From the NCBI RefSeq assembly GCF_042654345.1, contig NZ_JBHSGB010000010.1, positions 372,001 to 436,000 on the forward strand: a stretch of DNA of 64,000 nt, written 5' to 3'. The DNA is from Pararheinheimera marina (GTDB lineage: Bacteria > Pseudomonadota > Gammaproteobacteria > Enterobacterales > Alteromonadaceae). A model generated the notes under the pieces. That model searched no databases. It saw only the letters and a list, made by a program, of their open reading frames with translations, and was not told the DNA's origin. Positions within the stretch are counted from its first letter, which is position 1. Every line of letters starts with the position of its first letter. Below are positions 15,959-25,528 of the stretch, in pieces. A program made the position numbers and the translations under genes.

Positions 15959-16638
15959 CGGCGCTTCGTTGTATAGCTTTTGATTTGGATGGCACCCTGG
16001 TCGACAGTGCGCCGGATATTTTGCCTGCATTAAACCAGACCTTGGCCCAACTCGGTCTGGCGCCGGTCGGGCTGGAGCAAGTGCAGCATTGGTTGGGGAA
16101 CGGCATGCTGATGCTGCTCAAACGAGCTTTAACTGGCGAGATGCAACCGTGCTCTGTAGATCTTCAGTTGCTGGAGCAGGCGAAGGGCTACTTTATTGAG
16201 CACTACCATCAGACCAATGGTCAGCACACAGTGTTGTTTCCGGGAGTCAAAGAAGTGCTGTCGGAACTGAGTCAGAGCTACCGGCTGGCGGTTACCACCA
16301 ACAAACCCCGTCAGTTCAGCTTGCCTTTATTAGAAAGCCTTGGCATCGCACCTTATTTTTCTCAACTGGTCTGCGCCGATGAGGTGGCCAAAGCCAAACC
16401 TGCGCCGGATATGCTGCTGAAACTGGCTGAGCTTGAGCAGTTAGCTCCTACTCAGTTGTTGCTGGTCGGGGATTCAGAAAACGATATATTTGCCGCCAGA
16501 GCGGCTGCTTTGCCTGTTTTTGCCTTGAGCTACGGGTATAATCACGGCCAATCTATCGAACTTAGTCAACCGGATTTGGTACTGGATGATTTTCGCCAGT
16601 TACCCCAAGCGATCCGGCAATATGTACAGGAATGTTAA
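15955..16638 (+). CDS. gph: Phosphoglycolate phosphatase
   Basis: This 227-residue HAD-superfamily hydrolase removes 2-phosphoglycolate, formed during repair of 3'-phosphoglycolate DNA ends. Motif I is FDLDGTLVDS (Asp nucleophile), motif II is VTTNK, motif III is the Lys in AKPAPDM and motif IV is VGDSENDI. It starts at GTG overlapping the rpe stop. The trpS start follows its stop directly. The name follows the conserved rpe-gph-trpS neighbourhood. Confidence 0.93.
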   Translation: MTALRCIAFDLDGTLVDSAPDILPALNQTLAQLGLAPVGLEQVQHWLGNGMLMLLKRALTGEMQPCSVDLQLLEQAKGYFIEHYHQTNGQHTVLFPGVKEVLSELSQSYRLAVTTNKPRQFSLPLLESLGIAPYFSQLVCADEVAKAKPAPDMLLKLAELEQLAPTQLLLVGDSENDIFAARAAALPVFALSYGYNHGQSIELSQPDLVLDDFRQLPQAIRQYVQEC

Positions 16639-17661
16639 ATGTCAGCAGTTTCTTCAGCCTCTAAACCTACAGTACTGAGCGGGGCTCAGCCTTCAGGCCA
16701 GCTTACCATTGGTAATTACCTGGGTGCTTTGCGGCAATGGGATAAAATGCAGGACGACTATGACTGCCTGTACTGCATTGTCGATTTGCACGCTATTACC
16801 GTGCGGCAGGAACCTGCAGCGCTGCGCAATGCGTCACTGGACAGTCTGGCGCTGTACCTGGCCTGCGGTATTGATCCTCAGCGCTCTACCGTCTTTATGC
16901 AAAGCCATGTGCCTGAGCACAGTCAGCTGAACTGGGTGTTGAACTGCTACACCCAATTTGGCGAATTGAGCCGGATGACCCAATTTAAAGACAAATCGGA
17001 GCGTCACAGCAATAACGTCAACGCCGGTTTGTTTACTTACCCTGTGCTGATGGCGGCGGACATTCTGGTGTACAACGCCCATCAGGTGCCTGTCGGTCAT
17101 GACCAGAAACAACATCTGGAATTAGCCCGCGACGTGGCCATGCGTTTTAACGCCTTGCATGGCGATACCTTTGTGGTGCCAGAACCTTATATTCCGCCTG
17201 TGGCTGCCCGGGTGATGAGCTTGCAGGACCCGACGAAAAAAATGTCCAAATCGGATGAAAACCCGTGGAATTTCGTTGGCTTGCTGGAAGACCCGAAAAT
17301 GATCAGCAAAAAATTCAAAAAGGCGATGACGGATTCAGAAGACCCGCCCCGGGTGTACTTTGATCTGGAAAATAAAGCCGGTGTTGCCAACCTGCTGAGT
17401 ATTTTAAGTGGTGTGACCGGCAAATCCATTGACGCGCTGGTTGCTGAATATGAAGGCAAAATGTATGGCCATCTGAAGACTGATGTGGCCGATGCTGTAG
17501 TGGCGCTGCTGGAGCCCGTGCAGCAGAAATTCAAAGAAATCCGTGCGGATCAGAGCCTGATGAACCAAGTGCTGCGTCAAGGTGCTGAGCAAGCGCGAGC
17601 TCGAGCTGCCATCACGCTGAAACAAGTGTATGACGCTGTAGGTTTTGTGTTACCTGCCTGA
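16639..17661 (+). CDS. trpS: Tryptophanyl-tRNA synthetase
   Basis: This class Ic aminoacyl-tRNA synthetase has 340 residues. The HIGH-like motif is in SGAQPSGQLTIGNYLGAL (TIGN), the KMSKS motif is KKMSKSDEN, and the Trp pocket includes DLHAIT and PVLMAADILVYNAHQVPVG. Length and motifs match the bacterial short TrpRS group. It begins at the base after the gph stop and its TGA overlaps the next ATG by one base. Confidence 0.97.
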   Translation: MSAVSSASKPTVLSGAQPSGQLTIGNYLGALRQWDKMQDDYDCLYCIVDLHAITVRQEPAALRNASLDSLALYLACGIDPQRSTVFMQSHVPEHSQLNWVLNCYTQFGELSRMTQFKDKSERHSNNVNAGLFTYPVLMAADILVYNAHQVPVGHDQKQHLELARDVAMRFNALHGDTFVVPEPYIPPVAARVMSLQDPTKKMSKSDENPWNFVGLLEDPKMISKKFKKAMTDSEDPPRVYFDLENKAGVANLLSILSGVTGKSIDALVAEYEGKMYGHLKTDVADAVVALLEPVQQKFKEIRADQSLMNQVLRQGAEQARARAAITLKQVYDAVGFVLPA

Positions 17662-18278
17662 TGTTACTGCTGCTGGATAACTACGATTCGTTCACCTACA
17701 ACCTAGTTCAGTACTTTGCTGAACTGGGTCAACAGGTGGTGGTACGTCGCAACGATGAAGTCAGTCTGACCCAAATAGCGGCTATGAAGCCCGACTATCT
17801 GGTGATTTCACCTGGCCCTTGCAGCCCAGATCACGCCGGCATTTCATTGGATGCCATCCGGCATTTTGCCGGCCAGATCCCCATCCTCGGAGTTTGCCTC
17901 GGCCATCAGGCCATAGCCCAGGTGTTTGGTGCCAAAGTGGTGCGGGCGCCTGAAGTGATGCATGGCAAAAACAGCGCTATCGGGCATCTGGGGACAGGTC
18001 TTTTCCGCGGTCTGAACAACCCGTTGAGCGTCACCCGTTACCATTCCTTAGTTGTTGAGCGGCAGAGCCTGCCTGATTGCTTTGAAGTCACTGCCTGGAC
18101 TGACTCCGGCGATATCATGGGCTTGCAGCACAAACATCTGTTGCTGGCAGGGGTACAATTTCATCCTGAGGCTATACTGACGGAGCAAGGACATCAGTTA
18201 TTACAGAATTTTCTGACACATACAGATAGACTGACGCATAATGATAAAAACTGCAGCCACTGCACTGAAACCATCTGA
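17661..18278 (+). CDS. pabA: Aminodeoxychorismate/anthranilate synthase glutamine amidotransferase subunit
   Basis: This 205-residue class I glutamine amidotransferase supplies ammonia to PabB (or TrpE) for p-aminobenzoate (or anthranilate). The oxyanion motif is SPGPCSPDHAG, the nucleophile is in GVCLGHQAI (Cys near 79) and the His-Glu pair is in QFHPEAI. Folate versus tryptophan roles cannot be split by sequence alone; a position near argD and trpS favours pabA. One-base overlap with trpS. Confidence 0.9.
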   Translation: MLLLLDNYDSFTYNLVQYFAELGQQVVVRRNDEVSLTQIAAMKPDYLVISPGPCSPDHAGISLDAIRHFAGQIPILGVCLGHQAIAQVFGAKVVRAPEVMHGKNSAIGHLGTGLFRGLNNPLSVTRYHSLVVERQSLPDCFEVTAWTDSGDIMGLQHKHLLLAGVQFHPEAILTEQGHQLLQNFLTHTDRLTHNDKNCSHCTETI

Positions 18279-18284
18279 GGCCCC

Positions 18285-19394
18285 ATGTCGTTTAGTCCGT
18301 TAGAGCAACTTTTTATCGACAACCTGATTGGAGTGGATCCAAACCAGAAAAAGCTGCGCTACAGCCAAAAGCTGGCGCAGCAGCAAAATCACCGACCCAT
18401 GCTGGATATCGAACGTAAGGCGATGGAAGCCCGTCAGTCGGACGCCAATGCCAAAAGCATGTTTCTGGATTTCACTCAGGCCCATTTGCATGACGAAGTG
18501 GCGCAGGAGATGTTGCAGCGCTTAAGTAGCATTGAGGTCATCAGCAGCTCCTTGTTTGATTTGGGGCCTGGTTTTCCGGCACTGCTTGACGCTTTAAGTG
18601 CGAAGGCGGTGACGTTAAACCAACTGGACCCGCTGATCTCCGGCATTGACTGGCTGACGGAAGACATTTTGCGGCTGATTAACTCACCGCGTTACCGCAG
18701 TAAAATTGGCAGTGCCAACCTGGTCAAAGATGTCAAAACGGCACTGCGGTTTTTGGGCATTGAGTCCTTGCAGTCGTTGGTGCCAGTCTATGCATTTCGC
18801 CGTTGTATTCCTCACTCAACTGAGCCTTTTGTCCAGTTTAAAACCAAGATCTGGGATTATTCACTGGCAACAGCTATAGCGGCCAAAAAAATTGCTGAAG
18901 AGCAGGGCCATAATGCCTTTGTGGCGTTTTGCGCCGCTTTGTTCCAGACCCTGGGCCATATGGTGGTGATCCGCAATTACCTGCGCAGCTACAAACAAGT
19001 CAAACTGAATGAACAGATGCGTGCACAGGATGCCCGGGATGTAGAATTGATCGACGCGCTGGAAATTCTGGATGCCGATGCCGGTTTCCTGTCCAGCGGT
19101 ATTGAAGAGTTTGCTGCAATCATCAGCGCCGATCTGGTCTCCCGCTGGCAGCTCAAACGCATGCCGCTGGCAGGCATCCTCGACCAACTGGCAGACGGCA
19201 CTGCCTATCAGAGCGGCATGGATTTAACCCGGATTTTGTTGCAGGCCAATTGCTTTGTGCAGGTTAAGTTTTTACTGAACGACAACAAACTGGCGATGGA
19301 AGATGCCGTTCGCTACCTTGAACAGGTTGAAATTCATACCGCACTGCGTAAAGTGTTGTCGCAAACGGATTTACGAAAATTACAGTTTGAATAA
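18285..19394 (+). CDS. HDOD domain protein
   Basis: This is a 369-residue cytosolic protein. Residues about 95-300 match the HDOD domain, a degenerate HD phosphohydrolase fold: LDALSAKAVTLNQLDPLISGIDWLTEDILRLINSPRYR, then an SANLVKDVKTALRFLGIESLQSLV segment, with HD catalytic residues not evident. HDOD proteins act in signalling, often near cyclic-di-GMP or motility functions, but this one has no attached output domain. It starts six bases after pabA and may be cotranscribed. Exact role unknown. Confidence 0.75.
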   Translation: MSFSPLEQLFIDNLIGVDPNQKKLRYSQKLAQQQNHRPMLDIERKAMEARQSDANAKSMFLDFTQAHLHDEVAQEMLQRLSSIEVISSSLFDLGPGFPALLDALSAKAVTLNQLDPLISGIDWLTEDILRLINSPRYRSKIGSANLVKDVKTALRFLGIESLQSLVPVYAFRRCIPHSTEPFVQFKTKIWDYSLATAIAAKKIAEEQGHNAFVAFCAALFQTLGHMVVIRNYLRSYKQVKLNEQMRAQDARDVELIDALEILDADAGFLSSGIEEFAAIISADLVSRWQLKRMPLAGILDQLADGTAYQSGMDLTRILLQANCFVQVKFLLNDNKLAMEDAVRYLEQVEIHTALRKVLSQTDLRKLQFE

Positions 19395-19533
19395 CCATTC
19401 AGCGTTCTAGTGATGCGCTGCTGCTGATTTCATTTTAAGCCGTCATGCGGCACGCTAAGGCTGGACCTGAAACATTCAGAAAACCCACTGTTTCCGCAAA
19501 TTGCCTAGTTATTCAAAACCCCTGCAAATCTAG

Positions 19534-19562
19534 CGCTAAGCCTTAATTTTCAAGGCTTAGCG
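19534..19562 (+). terminator. Perfect 11-bp hairpin between the HDOD gene and astC
   Basis: Arms 19534-19544 and 19552-19562 are fully complementary with a 7-base loop, followed by TGATTTT. It probably terminates the rpe-to-HDOD transcript; the following T-run is short, so it could instead be a leader structure for astC. Confidence 0.55.
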
Positions 19563-19682
19563 TGATTTTCCGTTGCAAGACTTTTCATTTTTTATCTGCA
19601 ATAATGCCTGCAACAGTAGCACTGCGGATGCCAAGAGTTGCGCCTGAGCGATCCGCCAAAACATAGCCAGAGGAATGTGAAT

Positions 19683-20903
19683 ATGTCTGAATATATGCAG
19701 GTTGACAGAGCACTGTTTGACCAGGTGATGGTGCCTAACTATGCGCCAGCACCGATGATCCCGGTACGTGGCCAGGGATCGCGGGTCTGGGACCAACAGG
19801 GACGTGAGTACATCGATTTTGCCGGTGGTATCGCCGTCAATGCGTTAGGCCACTGCCACCCGGCTTTAGTGTCTGCGCTGAAACATCAGGCCGACCAGTT
19901 ATGGCATTTGTCCAACGTGATGACCAATGAGCCTGCGCTGCGGCTGGCGAAAAAACTGACTGACGCCACCTTCGCCGAAAAAGTCTATTTTGCCAACTCA
20001 GGCGCCGAAGCCAACGAAGCGGCGCTGAAGTTAGCGCGGCGCTGGGCGCTGGAAAACTTTGGTGCGCAGAAGCAGCAAATCATCTCTTTTGGTAAAAGCT
20101 TCCATGGCCGTACTTTCTTTACCGTTACTGTCGGTGGCCAGTCGTCTTATTCTGATGGTTTTGGTCCTAAGCCAGCAGCTATTGATCACGCCGAATACAA
20201 CAATCTGGACAGCCTGAAAGCACTGATGTCAGACAACACCTGTGCTGTGATCCTCGAGCCTTTGCAAGGTGAGGGCGGTATTATTCCGGCCGATCCGGCC
20301 TTCCTGCGTGGTGTGCGTACATTATGCGACCAGCACAATGCACTGATGATTTACGATGAAGTGCAGACTGGGGTGGGCCGTACCGGCAAACTTTACGCTT
20401 ATATGCACAGCGACGTCACGCCGGATATTCTGACCACGGCTAAATCTCTGGGTGGAGGTTTCCCGGTCGGCGCCATGTTGACCAGCACGGCGATCGCCAG
20501 CCACCTGAAAGTGGGGACTCATGGCAGTACCTATGGCGGCAACCCGCTGGCTTGTGCTGTGGCAGAAGCGGCGCTGGACACTATCAATACCCCGGAAGTG
20601 CTGAACGGTGTGCTGCAACGTGATCAACTCTTCCGGCGTGAGCTGGCCGCGATCAACGAGCAGTATCAGCTGTTCAGTGAAGTGCGTGGCCAAGGCATGT
20701 TGTTGGGGGCTGTACTGAATGATCAATTCAAAGGCCGTTCCCGCGAGTTTTTCCTGGCAGCGGCTGATCAAGGTTTGTTAGCTTTGGTCGCCGGCCCCGA
20801 CGTGATCCGTTTTGCGCCATCACTGGTGATCCCAGAGCAGGATATTGTGGAAGGCATGCAACGTTTTGCCAAAGCTGTGGCACAGGTACTGAACCAGCAC
20901 TAA
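19683..20903 (+). CDS. astC: Acetylornithine/succinylornithine aminotransferase
   Basis: This 406-residue class III PLP-dependent aminotransferase has NSGAEANEAALKLAR, YDEVQTGVGRTGKLYAY, the PLP lysine in TTAKSLGGGFPVGAML and GSTYGGNPLACA. The neighbours astA and astD point to the arginine succinyltransferase pathway, where it transaminates succinylornithine. Its position next to pabA equals that of E. coli argD, so one enzyme probably serves both arginine synthesis and breakdown. I chose ATG 19683 (AGGA eight bases upstream), 45 bases inside the open frame. Symbol argD is equally defensible. Confidence 0.92.
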   Translation: MSEYMQVDRALFDQVMVPNYAPAPMIPVRGQGSRVWDQQGREYIDFAGGIAVNALGHCHPALVSALKHQADQLWHLSNVMTNEPALRLAKKLTDATFAEKVYFANSGAEANEAALKLARRWALENFGAQKQQIISFGKSFHGRTFFTVTVGGQSSYSDGFGPKPAAIDHAEYNNLDSLKALMSDNTCAVILEPLQGEGGIIPADPAFLRGVRTLCDQHNALMIYDEVQTGVGRTGKLYAYMHSDVTPDILTTAKSLGGGFPVGAMLTSTAIASHLKVGTHGSTYGGNPLACAVAEAALDTINTPEVLNGVLQRDQLFRRELAAINEQYQLFSEVRGQGMLLGAVLNDQFKGRSREFFLAAADQGLLALVAGPDVIRFAPSLVIPEQDIVEGMQRFAKAVAQVLNQH

Positions 20904-21045
20904 GACTGGGCTGTCCAAGCTTTTACCCGCCGTCCTTGCTACAACGAGGCTGGGGCGGTGGGAACCGAGTTGTACGATAAAATTTAAAGCAAAAATAACG
21001 GCGCGAGAAAGCGCCTATGAAGCAAAAAAACTGGAGTAAGCGACC

Positions 21046-22062
21046 ATGTTACTGATTCGCCCAATCCGAGCCGAAGATTACCCCGAGCTCTACCAAATTG
21101 CGGTCGAGTCGGGGCATGGTTTTACCTCGTTGCCAGTGAACGAAGAATTGCTGCAACGTAAAATCAATCGATCTGAGAACTCGTTCGCCAAAACTATCCA
21201 GAGCCCTGGCGATGAAGGCTATCTATTTGTCCTGCAAGACGCCGAAACCGGCAGGGTGCTCGGCACCAGTGCTATTGAAGCGGCGGTCGGGCTGGATGAT
21301 GCCTTTTATCATTACCATCTGGGCAAGGTGGTGCATAGCTCGCGGGCACTGGGTGTATACAAAGCCGTGGATATTCTGACGCTCTGTAATGATTACACCG
21401 GAGTTTCCGAACTCTGTACCTTGTTTGTCCGTGAAGACAGCCGTAAAAACAACGCCGGCAAACTATTATCCAAAATCCGCTTTTTATTTATGGCCGAATT
21501 CCGCCAGCGTTTTGCTGAGCGGGTGATTGCTGAAATGCGCGGTGTTTCCGATGACGCCGGCAATTCGCCGTTCTGGCAGTGGCTGCAAGACAGTTTCTTT
21601 TCGGTGGACTTCCCAACTGCAGACTACCTGACTGGCATAGGTCAGAAAGTCTTTATTGCTGAACTGATGCCGAAGTACCCAATCTACGTCAGCCTGCTGA
21701 GCAAAGAAGCGCAAGCCGTGATTGGCAAAGTGCATGACAAAACCCGGCCTGCGCTGGCGATGCTGCAATCTGAAGGTTTCTCCAATACCGGTTATGTCGA
21801 TATTTTTGATGCAGGCCCAACGGTAGAAGCCAAAGTTGAACATATTCGCAGTGTCCGCAATAGCCGTCGTGTACAGGTGCAGATTGGCGAAGTGCAGGGG
21901 GGCCAGCCCTGGATGATCAGCAACACGCAGTTGCAGGATTTCCGCGCCACCTGGCTCTACCTGCAACTGCGTGAGGACGACACCGTCGTCACCTTACCGG
22001 CGGCGGCAGCCGAGCTGCTGCAGGTGCAAAACGGCGATTGGGTGCGTCTCGCACGGATTTAA
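21046..22062 (+). CDS. astA: Arginine N-succinyltransferase
   Basis: This enzyme transfers succinyl from succinyl-CoA to arginine, the first step of the AST arginine catabolic pathway. The 338-residue protein begins LLIRPIRAEDYPELYQIA and contains the family patterns LCTLFVREDSRKNNAGKLLSK, EMRGVSDDAGNSPFW and EGFSNTGYVDIFDAGPTVEA. The length equals that of known AstA chains. It precedes astD by 13 bases. The following AST genes astB and astE are not in this window. Confidence 0.96.
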   Translation: MLLIRPIRAEDYPELYQIAVESGHGFTSLPVNEELLQRKINRSENSFAKTIQSPGDEGYLFVLQDAETGRVLGTSAIEAAVGLDDAFYHYHLGKVVHSSRALGVYKAVDILTLCNDYTGVSELCTLFVREDSRKNNAGKLLSKIRFLFMAEFRQRFAERVIAEMRGVSDDAGNSPFWQWLQDSFFSVDFPTADYLTGIGQKVFIAELMPKYPIYVSLLSKEAQAVIGKVHDKTRPALAMLQSEGFSNTGYVDIFDAGPTVEAKVEHIRSVRNSRRVQVQIGEVQGGQPWMISNTQLQDFRATWLYLQLREDDTVVTLPAAAAELLQVQNGDWVRLARI

Positions 22063-22075
22063 TCAGGATAACACT

Positions 22076-23542
22076 ATGCAACAGGTACAATTTATTGATG
22101 GTCAGTGGCACGCAGGCACTGGCCAGGAATTCTTATCGCTGGACCCAGCCAAACAGCAGGTGATCTGGCAGGGACAGAGCGCAGGTGCTGATCAGGTTGA
22201 ACTGGCGGTACAGGCGGCCCGAGCTGCCTTTGAGGGCTGGGCGCAGTGGAGTTTCGAGCAACGGCTTGAGCTGATGCGCCAGTTTGGCCGCCAGTTAGAG
22301 GCGAATAAAGAGCAACTGGCCTACTGCATTGCCAGTGAAACTGGCAAACCCTTATGGGAAAGCCGCACCGAAGTAGCGGCGATGATTGGCAAAATCGAGA
22401 TTTCTGCCAGAGCTTATCAGGAACGCACTGGTGTGCGGGAAAACCCGATGCCGGTAGGCAAAGCCTGGGTGCGGCATAAGCCTCATGGTGTGGTGGCGGT
22501 GTTTGGTCCTTACAACTTCCCTGGTCACTTACCAAACGGTCATATAGTGCCGGCTTTGTTGGCGGGCAATACGGTGCTGTTTAAGCCAAGTGAGCTGACC
22601 CCGAAAGTGGCGCAGTTGACGGTCGAATTGTGGCAACAGGCCGGTTTGCCTGCCGGCGTATTGAACTTACTGCAAGGGGAAGTGGACACCGGTAAGGCGC
22701 TTGCCAGCCATCCGGGCATTGACGGTTTGTTTTTTACCGGCAGCTCTGGCACAGGCCATTACCTGCATCAGCAGTTTGCCAGCCAGCCACATAAAATTCT
22801 GGCGCTGGAAATGGGCGGCAATAACCCATTGATTGTCGAGCAGGTCAACAACATCGATGCAGCCGTGCATGACATTATTCAGTCGGCCTTTTTGTCGGCT
22901 GGCCAGCGCTGCACCTGTGTGCGCCGTTTGTATTTACCAAAAACGGCTGAAGGCGACGCGGTATTGGCCCGTCTGCTGGATGTAACCGCACGGATCAAAG
23001 TGGGCGGCTACGATGATGAAGAGCAGCCTTTTATGGGCACGCTGATCTCTGCACGGGCCGCTAACCAATTGTTGCAAGCGCAACAACAGCTGGTGAACTT
23101 GGGCGCCACTGCATTGCTGCAGATGCAACCTTTGCCGCAGAGTCCTGCGATGTTAAGCCCTGGTATTCTGGACTGCACATCCATCCGGGAGATGCCCGAT
23201 CAGGAGCATTTTGGTCCTTTACTAAAAGTGTTCCGTTATGCCAGTTTTGACGAAGCGCTGCGTCTGGCCAATCAAACCAGTTATGGTTTGTCCGCAGGTT
23301 TGTTGTCAGATAATGCTGAGGTGTATCAGCGCTTCTTCAGCAAAATTCGCGCTGGTATTGTGAACTGGAACCGGCCCATTACAGGCGCCAGCTCAGCCGC
23401 ACCTTTTGGTGGTATTGGTGGCAGTGGCAACCACAGAGCCAGTGCCTATTACGCTGCGGATTATTGTGCTTACCCTGTGGCTTCAGTGGAACTTGATTCG
23501 GTGCAGCTTCCGGCGACCTTGTCTCCGGGGTTGGAGTTCTGA
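22076..23542 (+). CDS. astD: Succinylglutamate-semialdehyde dehydrogenase
   Basis: AstD oxidises N-succinylglutamate semialdehyde with NAD in the AST pathway. It is a 488-residue ALDH-fold enzyme with FGPYNFPGHLPNGHI, the NAD-loop FTGSSGTG, the general-base Glu in LEMGGNNPL and the nucleophile Cys in SAGQRCTCVRR. I use the ATG at 22076 (AGGATA upstream, MQQVQFIDGQW typical of family N-termini); the frame is open over 100 bases upstream inside astA but without likeness. Confidence 0.95.
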   Translation: MQQVQFIDGQWHAGTGQEFLSLDPAKQQVIWQGQSAGADQVELAVQAARAAFEGWAQWSFEQRLELMRQFGRQLEANKEQLAYCIASETGKPLWESRTEVAAMIGKIEISARAYQERTGVRENPMPVGKAWVRHKPHGVVAVFGPYNFPGHLPNGHIVPALLAGNTVLFKPSELTPKVAQLTVELWQQAGLPAGVLNLLQGEVDTGKALASHPGIDGLFFTGSSGTGHYLHQQFASQPHKILALEMGGNNPLIVEQVNNIDAAVHDIIQSAFLSAGQRCTCVRRLYLPKTAEGDAVLARLLDVTARIKVGGYDDEEQPFMGTLISARAANQLLQAQQQLVNLGATALLQMQPLPQSPAMLSPGILDCTSIREMPDQEHFGPLLKVFRYASFDEALRLANQTSYGLSAGLLSDNAEVYQRFFSKIRAGIVNWNRPITGASSAAPFGGIGGSGNHRASAYYAADYCAYPVASVELDSVQLPATLSPGLEF

Positions 23543-23702
23543 CACTGACTGAAAATTTAATTGTCGGGGTCGTAGAGCCCGATTTGTTTTCTAAACTAAA
23601 ATTTGCTTAAATGACACTCACTTATCCGAGTTTTCCAGCCTATTGTCTGCACGACAAACCGGATTTTGCTCAGTCAGTCCAGCTCAGGGGTAGCAGCGTT
23701 TT

Positions 23703-24050
23703 ATGGTGACAGATAAGCCAGGGTACGAACATCTGATCCAGTTTTTGACAGAAAACTTGGCTTTATTTGAGCGCGGCGACAACAGCGCTTCTGGTAAAAC
23801 CTTAGGCGAAGTACTGGAAGAAGCCATTGCTGAACAAATTATCCAGCTCTGTACCCAGCATACCGAACTTGAAATGAACCATCGCAGCCTGATTGTGCGG
23901 GAAGTCGATGGCATTATGTATGATTTTCAGGAAGTGCTGGCGTCCGTGCTAAAACGCCCTGCAACAGCTCAGCAGACAGAATTGATTCAGGAAGTGGCGC
24001 TATTAATTAAGAACCTGTTCGACAATGCGATTGCCGATCTGATGGATTAA
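23703..24050 (+). CDS. DUF3802-like conserved protein
   Basis: This is a 115-residue acidic helical protein. The pattern GYEHLIQFLTENLALFE, IREVDxIxYDFxEVL and LIKNLFDNAIADL agrees with DUF3802, a small family from Vibrio, Shewanella and relatives with no known role. No signal peptide or membrane helix. It stands alone between astD and the OsmC gene, in the order common to Alteromonadales. Family assignment is by recall. Confidence 0.65.
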   Translation: MVTDKPGYEHLIQFLTENLALFERGDNSASGKTLGEVLEEAIAEQIIQLCTQHTELEMNHRSLIVREVDGIMYDFQEVLASVLKRPATAQQTELIQEVALLIKNLFDNAIADLMD

Positions 24051-24149
24051 TCCCCGCCACGGATCGCACCCTGCTGAGATTTTTCTTTTCCACCCCCCTT
24101 GTTTTCCGTAGAATACGCCCCTCTTTCTGCAGCAGATAGCGGGATTTTT

Positions 24150-24578
24150 ATGCAAGCCAAAGTGAAATGGACAGGTGATGAGACCTTTATCGGCCGTTCT
24201 GCCAGTGGTCACAACGTGGTGTTTGACGCCAACAAAGAAGACAGCGCGGCGCCAAGCCCGATGGAAATGGTGCTGATGGCAGCAGGAACCTGCTCTTCTG
24301 TGGACGTAGTAAGCATTCTGAAAAAAGCCCGCCAGCAAGTAACAGGCTGCGAAGTCACCTTAACGGGTGAGCGCGTGGACACCGTACCTCGCGTGTTCAG
24401 CAAAATTCACCTGCACTTTGAAGTCACTGGTTTTGATGTCAGTGAAAAGCATGTGGAGCGTGCAGTGAACCTGTCGGCGGAAAAATACTGCTCAGTGTCT
24501 ATTATGTTATCCAAAGCAGTGGACGTGACGCATTCGTTCAGCGTGAAGCAGGCTGATTTCCTGCCACAGGCTGAGTAA
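24150..24578 (+). CDS. OsmC/Ohr family protein (YhfA-like)
   Basis: This 142-residue OsmC-fold protein resembles E. coli YhfA. It begins MQAKVKWTGDETFIGRSASGHNVVFDA, and has MEMVLMAAGTCSSVDVVSILKKARQ with a Cys in the helix (GTCSS) and a C-terminal EKYCSV with the second Cys, the two Cys expected for peroxidase activity in the superfamily. YhfA's substrate is not established. In E. coli yhfA sits beside crp; crp is not present here. Start at 24150 chosen by homology. Confidence 0.85.
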   Translation: MQAKVKWTGDETFIGRSASGHNVVFDANKEDSAAPSPMEMVLMAAGTCSSVDVVSILKKARQQVTGCEVTLTGERVDTVPRVFSKIHLHFEVTGFDVSEKHVERAVNLSAEKYCSVSIMLSKAVDVTHSFSVKQADFLPQAE

Positions 24579-24651
24579 CGAGGACCAGCCAGCGGCTGGT
24601 TTGATTTGAACATATACCGGAGCCTTACCGGCCAACTTAGGGTAAGAATAA

Positions 24652-25458
24652 GTGGTTAAACCTTTTGAAAAATTAAAACTGCATGGCTTTAACAATCTGA
24701 CTAAAAGCCTGAGTTTTAGCATTTACGATATTTGTTATGCCAAAACCGAACAGCATCGCCAGGAATATATTTCCTATATCGATGAACAGTACAATGCGGA
24801 CCGGCTGACCGATATTTTAAGTGAAGTGGTGGATATCATCGGCGCTAACATTTTGAATGTGGCGCGCCAGGATTACGACCCTCAAGGTGCCAGTGTGACC
24901 ATTCTGGTCTGCGAAGAGCCGATTGAAGGTTCTCCGGATAACTCAGAAAACCCGGGTCCGCTGCCGGATTCTGTGGTGGCGCATCTGGATAAGAGCCATA
25001 TCTGTGTGCATACCTATCCGGAAGTGCATCCGCACGATGGCATCTGTACTTTCCGTGCCGATATTGAAGTGTCGACCTGTGGTTTGATTTCGCCGTTAAA
25101 GGCGCTGAATTTCCTGATCCACAGTTTTGAATCCGACATTGTCACCATCGACTACCGGGTGCGCGGTTTTACCCGAGACGTGAATGGGGTGAAGCATTAC
25201 ATCGATCACCCGATCCACTCGATCCAGAATTTTATGGATGAGCAGACCAAGCAGGCCTTCCAGATGGTGGATGTGAATGTGTACCAGGAAAACCTGTTCC
25301 ACACCAAAATGATGCTCAAAGAGTATGATTTGAACAACTACCTGTTTGGCACCGGCGTGGAGTCATTAAATGACGAAGAGCGTCGGGTTATTAATAAAAA
25401 GGTGAAACGTGAAATGCGCGAAATCTTTTATGGCCGTAATTTGCCGGAAATGAATTAA
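24652..25458 (+). CDS. speD: S-adenosylmethionine decarboxylase proenzyme
   Basis: SpeD makes decarboxylated SAM for spermidine synthesis. The 268-residue proenzyme belongs to the long gammaproteobacterial class: KLKLHGFNNLTKSLSFSIYDICYAKT at the start and the self-cleavage site in HLDKSHICVHTYPE, where Lys-Ser is cut to give the pyruvoyl group. The catalytic Cys lies in EVSTCGLISPL. I use GTG 24652; no better start precedes the conserved region. A bidirectional terminator follows. No speE is adjacent. Confidence 0.95.
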   Translation: MVKPFEKLKLHGFNNLTKSLSFSIYDICYAKTEQHRQEYISYIDEQYNADRLTDILSEVVDIIGANILNVARQDYDPQGASVTILVCEEPIEGSPDNSENPGPLPDSVVAHLDKSHICVHTYPEVHPHDGICTFRADIEVSTCGLISPLKALNFLIHSFESDIVTIDYRVRGFTRDVNGVKHYIDHPIHSIQNFMDEQTKQAFQMVDVNVYQENLFHTKMMLKEYDLNNYLFGTGVESLNDEERRVINKKVKREMREIFYGRNLPEMN

Positions 25459-25479
25459 GACGCTGTTTCCTACAGACAA

Positions 25480-25505
25480 AAAAGCCAGGCTCTAGCCTGG
25501 CTTTT
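25480..25505. terminator. Bidirectional intrinsic terminator between speD and prkB
   Basis: AAAGCCAGGC-TCTA-GCCTGGCTTT forms a 10-bp stem, with A- and T-runs on either side, between two convergent genes. It serves either strand. Confidence 0.9.
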
Positions 25506-25528
25506 GCATTTTTCGCACAACGACAGTG

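Noticed and set aside
23543..23702. Terminator after astD
   Set aside because: The GGGGTCGTAGAGCCC dyad is too short and lacks a T-tract next to it.
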